From contig JAIXZA010000149.1 in NCBI GenBank assembly GCA_027489965.1, positions 1 through 46,615 of the forward strand: a stretch of 46,615 bases of DNA, in the 5' to 3' direction. This document shows positions 18,607-27,900 of the stretch, one piece after another. This stretch comes from Verrucomicrobiaceae bacterium (GTDB taxonomy: Bacteria > Verrucomicrobiota > Verrucomicrobiia > Verrucomicrobiales > Verrucomicrobiaceae). Both the position numbers and the translations under genes were made by a program. The notes under the pieces are model-generated. The model ran no database searches and was not told the DNA's origin. It saw only the letters and a program-made list of their open reading frames with translations. Each line of letters opens with the position of its first letter. Position 1 is the first letter of the stretch.

Positions 18607-20137
18607 GCGGCAGGCGTTTCGTCCAAGAGGGCATCTGTCGTTCAAAAGCATCTCCATACGCTAAAAGCTGAGGTTCAGACCAAGCAGCGCCGAAGAAACT
18701 CAGCCCAATCGGCAATCCATCCACCTACCCCATAGGAACGGTTAAATGAGGATAACCGGCCACGGCAGCTGGACTGCTGGCAACGCGCACATGATCATCC
18801 CCACGGTCCAAAGTAATACGCTGAATCGGATCATTGGTCGGACAAATCAGAGCGTCCAGACGATGCTCGCTTAGTGCTTGATCGATGCCTTTTGGCCCCG
18901 CCAAGAGCCGAGCTTCGATACGTGAATCCGCAGCCTTAGCTAAAGCCTCCGGCGTGCCACGACGCTCAGCTTCCTCAAACAAATCCTGACCAAAGTAAGG
19001 CATCTCAGTGTCTTGATTTTCGGCATTAAAAGCGATCACATCTGCCAGTGATTGCACAGCTCCGCCGCGCTGAATTAAATAAGCATTAATATCCTCCCTG
19101 AACTCCGTCAGCAGTGCCCGCCAGGCTAGACCACTGGCCTTTTGGTGATAGGGCAGTGTGACCGAATCCACGATCACTGCGCCCGCAGCCCGCAGCTGAT
19201 GGAGGGCCTGATCAAACAAAGTCTGAACCTGAGGATGATCCCCGCACAAATCCCGCGCCACCCCGAGACGAACACCACGCAGCGCATCGGGTCCCATGAG
19301 TGCTGTGTGATCCTGTAAGCGCGTGGCTGGTGCCAGAGTTGATTGCGTATCACGCTCATCCCGCCCCGAAAGCACATTCATGAGCAGTGCTGCATCGCGG
19401 ACCGTCCGAGTCATTGGCCCGGCCGTATCCTGCCAATGCGAGATTGGAATGATGCCGCTACGGCTGACTTTTCCGACTGTCGGCTTTAAACCAACGATAC
19501 CACAAGCGCTCGCAGGGCTGACGATTGATCCATTTGTCTCTGTACCAATCGCGGCGGCACACAGACCAGCTGCCACGGCTACGGCAGAACCGCTGCTGGA
19601 ACCACTGGCGCTATGGCTGAGTCGGTGGGGGTTCCTCGTTAAACCACCGCGTGCACTCCAGCCACTGGATGAATCTCGACTGCGGATATTGGCCCATTCA
19701 CTGAGATTCGTTTTGCCAAAAATCAGCGCACCTGCGGCTCGTAGTCGCCTCACCACCTCAGCCTCTTGATTTGGCGTCGGAGCCTCAACTAGCGCCAAAG
19801 ATCCGGCAGTCGTCAGCATGCCATCTGTTGTCTCAATGTTATCTTTGATCAAAATGGGCAGTCCATGCAGTGCACCACCTTGACCAAGCGTATCCGCACG
19901 CTTCGCCATCTGTAGAGCGTCGATGTGCAATTCAATGATGGACCGCAACTCTGGACCTGAGCGATCCAGCACCTCGATACGTCTCAAGTAGTGCTGCATC
20001 ATCTCGGCTGAGCATAACCTTCCGCTCCGTAGCTCATGCAATGCCCCAGATAGATCAAAGTCCTGCAACGGAGTATTTCGACCACAACTAGCCATTACTG
20101 AGGCCGAACTGGATAGAATGAAGTGTCGCCGCTTCAT
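18593..20137 (-). pseudogene. Amidase-signature enzyme interrupted by an in-frame TAG
   Basis: A member of the amidase-signature family (Ser-cisSer-Lys hydrolases). It begins MKRRHFILSSSASVMASCGR, a lipoprotein-like or Tat-like export start. Lys98 lies in LPILIKDN, the serine-rich motif SASGSSSGSAVAVA is at 176-189, and the nucleophile-region motif GTETNGSIVSPAS has Ser204. The frame stops at TAG (18727-18725) right after HLTVPMG. Without any frame change it continues VDGLPIGLSFFGAAWSEPQ and on to a TGA at 18595-18593. That tail is the canonical amidase C-terminus (P-x-G-...-GLPIGLSFFG...SE..LL...AFE). The complete gene would be 514 codons with one amber codon inside. This is either a nonsense mutation removing the last 44 residues, a suppressed or read-through codon, or a base error. 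A small ORF ends 15 nt upstream. Confidence 0.85.
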
Positions 20138-20152
20138 GGCAGTCCCAAAGGA

Positions 20153-20395
20153 TCAAGGATTCATCCAAGCATCAAAGGCTGCATCGACTCGTTGCAGCAT
20201 TTCTGTCGTGCTATGCTTCGCATCGGTAAACTTCGTCCAGCGTGTTGGATCGTGGCTTTTACCCGATCCTTCAAGTTCTGCGATGAACTCCTCCACCAGT
20301 GCCAAATGCCCAGCGTGCTTTTCACGCAAGTGTGTTTTGCAGGTGCTGCCAGTTTGATTCAGTCGATTCTTTGTGCCGATACTCATGGCATCCAT
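20153..20395 (-). CDS. Small hypothetical protein (80 aa)
   Basis: An unrecognised ORF of 80 residues just upstream of the amidase gene (15 nt gap) and 39 nt downstream of the helical-repeat gene. It is charged, with one cysteine, a His/Lys/Glu-rich centre (HLALVEEFIAELEG, probably helical) and a C-terminal amphipathic stretch (EMLQRVDAAFDAWMNP). No Shine-Dalgarno precedes either possible Met (residues 1 and 4). Composition is more protein-like than the overlapping plus-strand frames. Function unknown; it may simply be cotranscribed with the amidase. Confidence 0.45.
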   Translation of the reverse strand: MDAMSIGTKNRLNQTGSTCKTHLREKHAGHLALVEEFIAELEGSGKSHDPTRWTKFTDAKHSTTEMLQRVDAAFDAWMNP

Positions 20396-20434
20396 GATGG
20401 CGCAGTTTTCAATGAATGCCTGAGTTTATTCAAA

Positions 20435-21811
20435 TCACTTCTTCGCAGCCCGCTTCTTCTCTTCAGCTAGTAAAGCAGCTTTTTCGGCAGCAAGCTGTGC
20501 GGATGCAGCTGCTTGACGGGCGCGCATTTTAGCTTCGTGCTCGGCGACGACTTTAGCGTAGGCTTCGGCACGTTTAGCTTTAGCTTCTTCCGCAGCTTGA
20601 GCCAGTTTTTGACGCTCCGCAGCCTGGGCAGCTTTCTCAGCAGCAAGCTCAGCTGCCTGTTTTTCTTTTTCGAGGCGTATCGCTTCTTTTTCGGCCAGTT
20701 GCTTGGCCTTGAGTTCGGCAGCAGCGGCTTTGATTGCTTCTTTCTCCGCCAAGGCTTGAGCTTTGGCAGCGGCGGCAGCTTCTTTGGCTGCTAGCTGTTC
20801 AGCGAGGGCTTGAGCTTTTGCCGCAGCTTTTTCAGCATCGGCTTGTTCTTTGGCGATTCGGGCAGCTTCTTTCTCGGCAAGAGCTAATGCTTTGGCTTCC
20901 TCAGAGGCTTTCTTGGCAGCTTCTTTTTCAGCTAGAGCTTGTGCCTTAGCTGCGGCTTTTTCGGCATCAGCTTGTTCTTTGGCGATTCGGGCAGCTTCTT
21001 TTTCGGCAAGGGCCAGGGCCTTAGCCTCAGCGGCGGCAAGTTTAGCAGCTTCTTTTTCGGCGATTGCCTGAGCTATGGCAGCAGCCTTTTCAGCAGCGGC
21101 CTGCTCCTTGGCGGCCATAATGGCAGCTTTTTCTGCCAATTGCTTGGCTTTTAATTCAGCAGCAGCGGCTAAGAAAGCTTCCTTTTCTGCCAATGCTTGT
21201 GCTTTGGCGGCTTCCTTTGCGGCTAAAGCTTGGGCCTTGGCCTCTTCTGCTGCAGCCTTTGCGGCTTCTTTCTCAGCCTGAGCCTGAGCTTTAGCAGCAG
21301 CCTTCGCTGCATCGGCCTGCTCCTTGGCAATTCGTGCGGCTTCCTTTTCTGCAAGCGCTTGGGCTTTTGCCTCAGCTGCAGCAACTCTGGCAGCCTCCTT
21401 CTCAGCCAGTGCCTGTGCTTTAGCAGCGGCTTTCTCGGCGTCGGCCTGCTCTTTGGCAATTCGCGCCGCTTCTTTTTCAGCGAGCTGTTTCGCTTTCAAT
21501 TCTGCAGCTGCGATTCGCGCGGCTTCCTTCTCAGCAGCGGCCTGTGCAATAGCGGCGGCCTTTTCTGCTGCGGCTTTTTCTTTAGCAGCAAGCAGTGCAG
21601 ATTTTTCGGCTAGATCAAAGGTGACCTTCGCTTCCATGGCTGCATTCAACTGAGCACTGAAAGACATTAAGCGCTCACTGAGATCAAGACTGGCCGCTGA
21701 TAAGTCGGATGCAGCATCCGCCAAAATCCGTGGCAGCACATCTAGTGATTGCAGTTTCAGGGCAGTATCGGTCAGGAGAGCGGTGAATTTTGGATCGAGC
21801 TTAGTGGTCAT
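20435..21811 (-). CDS. Long Ala/Lys/Glu helical-repeat protein
   Basis: 458 residues. The first 65 or so (MTTKLDPKFTALLTDTALKL...) are an ordinary amphipathic helical region. Almost all the rest is Ala, Lys, Glu, Gln, Leu and Arg, with no Pro, Gly, Cys or aromatic residue in the core. The commonest unit alternates a 25-residue block (LAEKEAARIAKEQADAEK plus KAAAKAQA-type residues) with an 18-residue block (LAEKEAARVAAAEAKAQA), so the period is 43. Both lengths are sums of 7 and 11, as in mixed heptad/hendecad coiled coils. The composition recalls TolA domain II and single-alpha-helix proteins. There is no signal peptide or membrane segment, so it is probably cytoplasmic unless an upstream start is used. 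GGAGG occurs about 50 nt before the ATG. It follows the giant repeat gene but is separated by a terminator. Confidence 0.85.
   Translation of the reverse strand: MTTKLDPKFTALLTDTALKLQSLDVLPRILADAASDLSAASLDLSERLMSFSAQLNAAMEAKVTFDLAEKSALLAAKEKAAAEKAAAIAQAAAEKEAARIAAAELKAKQLAEKEAARIAKEQADAEKAAAKAQALAEKEAARVAAAEAKAQALAEKEAARIAKEQADAAKAAAKAQAQAEKEAAKAAAEEAKAQALAAKEAAKAQALAEKEAFLAAAAELKAKQLAEKAAIMAAKEQAAAEKAAAIAQAIAEKEAAKLAAAEAKALALAEKEAARIAKEQADAEKAAAKAQALAEKEAAKKASEEAKALALAEKEAARIAKEQADAEKAAAKAQALAEQLAAKEAAAAAKAQALAEKEAIKAAAAELKAKQLAEKEAIRLEKEKQAAELAAEKAAQAAERQKLAQAAEEAKAKRAEAYAKVVAEHEAKMRARQAAASAQLAAEKAALLAEEKKRAAKK
20490..21613 (-). repeat. Coding repeats, 43-codon period, in the helical protein
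   Basis: The DNA repeats the same theme (AGC-AGCG-GC-TT-CTCGG-type words on the plus strand) for about 1.1 kb. At protein level, blocks of 25 and 18 residues alternate, and some blocks are shortened (for example AAKEAAKAQALAEKEAF), as expected for expansion and contraction by slippage or unequal recombination. Copies differ at many synonymous positions, so the array is not freshly amplified. Confidence 0.8.
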
Positions 21812-21903
21812 TGCAATGAGGTCAGAAAAGGGCGTGATGATTTGGACAAAGATGGCCTCCTGTAAAGCATATCTGAACTGAATGCTCAGGAAGTTCTAGG
21901 ACA

Positions 21904-21946
21904 AGGTGAAAAAGAAAATGGCCCAGCATTTAAATGCCGAGCCATT
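21904..21946 (-). terminator. Intrinsic terminator of the giant repeat-protein gene
   Basis: About 20 nt past the stop codon, the minus-strand RNA can form a 15-bp stem with no mismatch (arms 21946-21932 and 21931-21917). It includes two G-U wobbles, and some closing pairs must open to leave a loop around AUUUAAAU. A U-rich tail (UUUUCUUUUUC) follows. On the plus strand the two wobble positions become A-C mismatches and no U-tract follows, so the element is oriented for the minus strand. It separates the giant gene from the helical-repeat gene downstream. Confidence 0.85.
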
Positions 21947-21967
21947 TCAAGATTAGTCAAATATACT

Positions 21968-24900
21968 CTATTCTCGACGACGTCGGCGCAAGAGGATTCC
22001 CATGAGGCCGATCAGATAAAGGAGAGCACGGCTTGGTTCTGGGACTGTAACGATGCTTAGGACACCAGTAACGTTGTCAAATTCAGCACCAAGCATAGGT
22101 CCAAGACCAAGGCCAGAATAGTCAACATTAAAAGCACCAGTGATCGTGCCTGGTCCGGTGAGATCAAAGAGTTTCCACATATCCCCAGCTGCAAAGACAC
22201 CAGCACCCTGATAAGCCAGAAGCAAGGTCGAGCCAGGAGTAGTCGCGGCATCCAGAGAGCCAAAGAGTCTGATTTGGTCCGCTGCGCTTGCAATGGCCGA
22301 GCTGTCGCCCAAACCAGCACCCGAAAAGAGGTCAAATTTCAGGATACTGGCTGAACCCAGAACTAGGCTGCCAGAGCCACTGGTTTTGATATCCAGAGTG
22401 GAGGCGGTGGCGACACCAAGGGTGCTATCACCGACTTGCAGTGTGCCATTGATATAGATGTAGTTGTTTGCATCTGCCTCCACTTTACCAGTTCCTGCAA
22501 GTGTGCCGGAAGTGCCCACCGTCACTGTTCCTGATCCAGTAGCAGATCCAGTGGTGTTGGTGACATTCAGAGTACCATCATTGATGGTCGTGCCCCCCGT
22601 GTAAGTGTTAGCTCCGCTAAAAGTCTGCGTATTGGTCCCGTCCTTCACGATGCTGCCACCCGTGCCAATGATGGAGCCAGCAAAATTACTGGAACCCGAA
22701 CCGGATGCACCAACGGTGAGTTGGTTAGCACCTACGAGGATTTGGGAAGTCGCTGCACCCGTCAAGGAAGCGACGCTTTGATTGGCACCAAGACCGAGAG
22801 TAGAGCTACCAGAGCCAGCGTCGTCCATGGTAACGGCCGTGCGGGCGATGGATGTTGGCAGTGCGTTAGCGACATTAGCATTGATAGTGCCGCCATTACG
22901 AATGAACGTCGGGCCGTTGTAAGTGCTAGCGACGCCGAGATTGACAGTCGCAGCATCCACAACAAGGTCGGAGTTTGCACTAGTACCACTGATGCCTGTG
23001 CCAGTAATATTATAGGTACCTGTACCCCCCAGAGTCAGGATCGTGCCATCTTTCACTAGACCACCTGTGAGGCCGAGAGTGCCAGTTGCATTGATGGTTG
23101 CATTGGTTGTTGCTGTGATAGATCCAGCAAAACTACTTACTCCCGTAGTACGGAAGGCACCGCCGCCAGCAACACCGGTGCCATTGATCGTCAAGGCTTC
23201 AGCATCCGTGTAGAGAACGTTATTCAGCGCCAAGCTGGCACCCGAATTTACCACCGTTCCCGAGGAAGTATCCCCCAAGGACCCATTGCCCCCCACACTG
23301 ATCGTCGTGCCAGTCAGAGCGGTCGTGGTGCCAGTGTACGTGCTAGCTCCACTCAGGACCAAGGTGCCAGCACCTGTACCAGTGAGATTATAGGCACCAG
23401 TGATAGCACCACCGATGGTGAGCGTATTCGCTGTGACGGTGACGGTGCGATTCGCATCCAAGGTGACTGCACCTGTGCCCAGATTCAGACTATTCGTACC
23501 TGTGAAGGTGAAGTTTGAAGTGATGTTCAGGGGATTATTTGTCGTCAGAGTAATGGCTGAACCGCTGGTGTTATCAATCGTGCCGCCATTAATAGTAAAG
23601 GCACCCGTCCCAATAGCACTGGCGTTGTTGATAGCCAAGACACCCGAATTTAAAGTAGTGCCGCCAGAATAGGTGTTAGCGCTGTCGATAATTAAGACAC
23701 CTGATCCACTTTGTGTCACCGTTCCTGTACCGCTGATCCCATTGGACAATGCGTATGTATTTGAACGGTTGAAGACTAAAGAGCCATTGTTTATGATAGC
23801 ACCAACGCCGACTGTACCCGTGCTACCACCAGCACCTACTCGTAATGTACCTGCTGTAATTGTAGTACCTCCATTGTAGGTATTATTATTTGATAGCGTC
23901 GTTGTGCCGTTACCAATAACAAGATCAGAGCTGGAAGGAGTGCCTACGATAGTGCCAGTCACCAGAATACCAGAGGCACCACCGACGAGATTCAGGGTTG
24001 TGCCAGCTTTTGTCAGAGTGCCCGAGAGCGTCAACAAACCACTTCCAGCGTTTTCGATGGTGTCGCTGCCGCTACCGAGAGCGTTGATATTTTTGCTCAG
24101 TGTTGTCGCAGCACCTGTGTAAAGCAAGCGACCCGAAGATATTGCGGCAACACCGAGATCCAAATCTGCATTAGAACCCAAAGATTGAGCTGCTGAAGCG
24201 TTGGCGTCTATCGTTGCGACTGATACTGAACCATTGGCAATGGTGGTCTTCCCTGTGAAGGTGTTGGTTCCTGACAAGGTACTGATGCCTGAACCTATCT
24301 TGGTGAGGCTCAGTGAGCCCCCGCCGGCGCCGTCCTGAAGAAGTCCGGAATAGGAAGTGTTGGTATTGTCTGTACCGATCGTGAGAGTAGCTGCAGTGAC
24401 ATTAGCGTTCTCAATCACTCCGGCACCAGTGATGGAGCCAAGTGAATTGCTGAAGCCAGCAATACGGAGGGTGCCATCAACAGTGGTAGCTGAACCAACA
24501 CCAAAGGCTTGGGTAGAACCAGCAATCAGTGTGCTGCCGACCCCTGCCGTTGTTGCGAGCGTGTAGGTATTAGTGCCGCTGAGTGTGGTAGTACCCGTGT
24601 TCGCTGAGTTGACTCCCACCGTGGACGCCGTTGCATCGTTGGTGTTGGTAATATTTCCATTGAAAACGAAGTTGCCGCCACCCACGAGATTGACGATTCG
24701 GCTAACATTTGCGCCAACACCACCGACATTGCCATTGAACGTGAGTGAAGCTCCCGTATCCGCACGGTAGGTGCTGGCACCGCCGCCACCCGTCATGTTG
24801 AGGGGACCAGAGATAATATTCGAACCGCTGACGCTGCGGATGACACCATTAGTTGTACCGTCTGAGCCGACACCCGAGGTAGTGAAGCTGGTATTGCCGA

Positions 24901-27900
24901 GAGTGATTCCCCCCGAGAGCTGAATCTGTCCCGTGGTGGCACCCGAAGTGAACACGGATGTCACTGCTCCCGTGCCGAGTGCGTTGTTCGCCGTGGCGAG
25001 AATGACGCCCAAACTTACCCCTGATCCTGGGCTAATCGTTGTAGCACCGGTGTAAGTATTCACATTCGAGAGCTGAAGGACGCCAGCACCAGCTTTAGTG
25101 ATTCCAACACCCGTGCCGGAAATAACTGCCTGAACATCGAGATCAATTGCAGAGCCAGTGCTGTTGGCCACGGAGAAGGTGCGAGTTGCTGCGCCTAGGC
25201 TCAGATTGCCGCTAATCAAAGCTGCGGCAGTTGGATTGCCTGTCGCATTCGTGCTAACGTTACCAGCAAGGGTCAACGTGCCAGCGCCCGTAGTAACCTG
25301 ATTCACGCTGCCTACTAGGCCACCTGTGCCGCCGAAGGAAAGAGCACCGACGGTGTCACTGTTGCCATTGAGATCCACGAGGGCCGTGCCTGTGGTGGTG
25401 GCGTTAACAGTGACAGTGCCGGTGTCTGGCAAGACATTGCTTACATTGGTACGAAGAACACCAAAGTTGACTGTACTACCGCCGCTGTAGCTGTTGCCAG
25501 TGTTGGTCAAAAGCATCGTGCCTGCTCCGGCCTTAACAATGCCGAAGGCACCGACGGAGGAAACGAGAGCGTCGACTTGAAGGTCTGTGACGGTGCCCGA
25601 GCTGTCTCCGACGGTGAAGGTTCGGCTGGCAGCCCCGACGCTGAGGTTTCCACTGATGCTTGCTGGGGTAGTCCAATTGCCAGTGTTGGTAACTGTGACA
25701 TTGCCGCCTAGGGTTAGTGTGCCTGCGCCCGTGGAAACTTGGTTGACGCTGGTTACGAGTCCACCCGTTCCACCGAGCGTTAGAGCTGCAATCGTGTCGC
25801 TGTTGCCATTCAGATCGAGAAGGGCGGTACCCGCCGTGGTCGCATTGACAGTGATCGTTCCCGTATTCGGTAGGACGTTGCTAGCTGTGGCGCGCACTGT
25901 GCCTTGGTTGATATTGATACCCCCAGTGAAAGTATTGCCTGTAGTGCCAGCGACATTTCCAGCGCTGTTAGAGAGTGTGAGTGTGCCGGTTCCTGTCTTG
26001 GTCAAAACATGAGCAAAGGCGGTGTTGTTGATGATTGCTCCGCTAATCTCAGTATTGCCCGTGCCAGTGATGGTCAGGGTGCGTGCAGCAGTGGTGCCTG
26101 TTGCACCCAGGTTCACATTGCCGGCAAGAACCAGACTGCCAGCGGTCAGACTATTGGTAATCGTGCGGTTAGCGTCTGCACCGGTGGCATTGGTGATGCC
26201 GTTGATGGTCAGATTATTGCTACCGGAGACCGTAAGACTGTTAGTCAACGTTAACGCATTGGGGACTGGACCAGAGCCACTAGATGAGAGATCGACACTT
26301 GCCTGGAGAGTGCTCGCTCCAGTAATAGTGAGAGTGCCCGTGCCGATGGCATCTTTATGACCGAGAATCAGAGTGCCCTCGGCGAGGTTGGTTCCGCCTG
26401 TGTAGGTGCCAGCAACATTGATTGCCAGACGCTGATTGGTTTGCCCCCAACCTCCCACATCGTCGTTGATAGAGAGAACGCGGGAACCACCCGTTTCGGA
26501 TATTCCTACCGTGTCGATAGTGACCGTGCGAGTGGTCGAGCCAGCGGTGCTGATGCTGGCATTATTACCAAGAACGACGCCGCCTCTAAGGTTGATCACA
26601 CTGAAGTTATCCGTCGCTTGGAACAAACGGAGGCCAACGTTGGCATTGGCAACGCTGCCAAGAGTAATGGCTCCACCATAATTGATGCTCATGTCTGAGG
26701 TTGGCGAGCCAGAGGCATCCGCCGTAAATTCAAACACGGATCCTACACCATCCACGGAAAGAGTCTGTGTAGATGGGATGGCGAAAGTGGTGCCTCCAGC
26801 TGTGGCAAATGTAATCCTACCAAGGGTGGCGGTGATCGGACCAGTGCCGAGCGCGCTCACGTTGGTGGCGGAGATGCTGCCACGGTTGAACCCGATGCCA
26901 CCACTCCAACCCGAGTTTGCACCCGATAGGGTCAATGTACCTGTGAGTTGATTGCCAGACGAAGCTGTGTTGATCGAATCAAGTGTGATACCTCCCGAGC
27001 CACTGATCGCCCCTTGGAGGGTGATATTGCGTTGGGTCGTAGTCAGTGTAGCGGAGTTCTGATCACGGAGGTTAATCGCTGTGGTCGTGGCTGCTGCGGC
27101 GGTGATGGTGCCAGTAGTTGTGCCGTAGAATTGATTATTGCCCCCTGCGGAGAGTGTTCCACCACTGAAGGTAAGATTGATTGGGACGGGCGCGCCAGTG
27201 GTGGTTGCTGTGCCGTTGTTATGGTAAAAAGTGCCGCCTGTGGCGATAGCTACGTTCGCTCCGTTCGTATCTCCAACGGTTCCAAGACCACCCGCATTGG
27301 TAAGTTCAAGGATACCGCCGCTGACGGTGACGTCTGTTGTAAGACCCGCGTTGAAGGTACTGGCCGCAGCGGTCGAGATGGTCACTTTCCCTGAGCCTGT
27401 CTTCGTTACATCGGCCTCACCCGTGAGTCCACCGGAGAGGGTCAAGACAGATGCGGAGTCTGCCACGTTCCAGGTCTGCGCTCTGCCGAGGCGGAGCGGA
27501 GCGCTGATAGTCACTGCTGGGGTACCGCCCGAGACGATCTTAATACCATCGGTGTCTACCTGAGGTGCGATTTCAAGGCGACTGGTTGTGATGGTGCCTG
27601 GCGCAATGGTGATGGAGGCTGGGGTGTTGGCAGGTGTAGTGCTGGCCTCGAAGGTCAGGGAGTTAACCTTGAAATTCTGCTCTAGCGTGGTGGTCAGAGT
27701 GGAGGTCACAGCATTGTCGGCGCGGAAGACGACATCTGTTCCCTGGCCAGGAATAGAGCCTGCGACAATGGTGCCAGCCTTGTCGGTGGACCAGTTGTTG
27801 GCTCCAGCGTTCCAAGCGTTATTGGTGATGCCCGTGAAGTAGGAAGCACCTGTGATCAGGTTGCCGGTGCGGAGGATGATTTGGTTGTTGGTGGAACTGG

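Noticed and set aside
20513..21653. Phe/Ser/Leu- and Ala/Ser-rich plus-strand frames opposite the helical-repeat gene
   Set aside because: Low-complexity antisense translations of an Ala/Lys/Glu repeat; no independent support.
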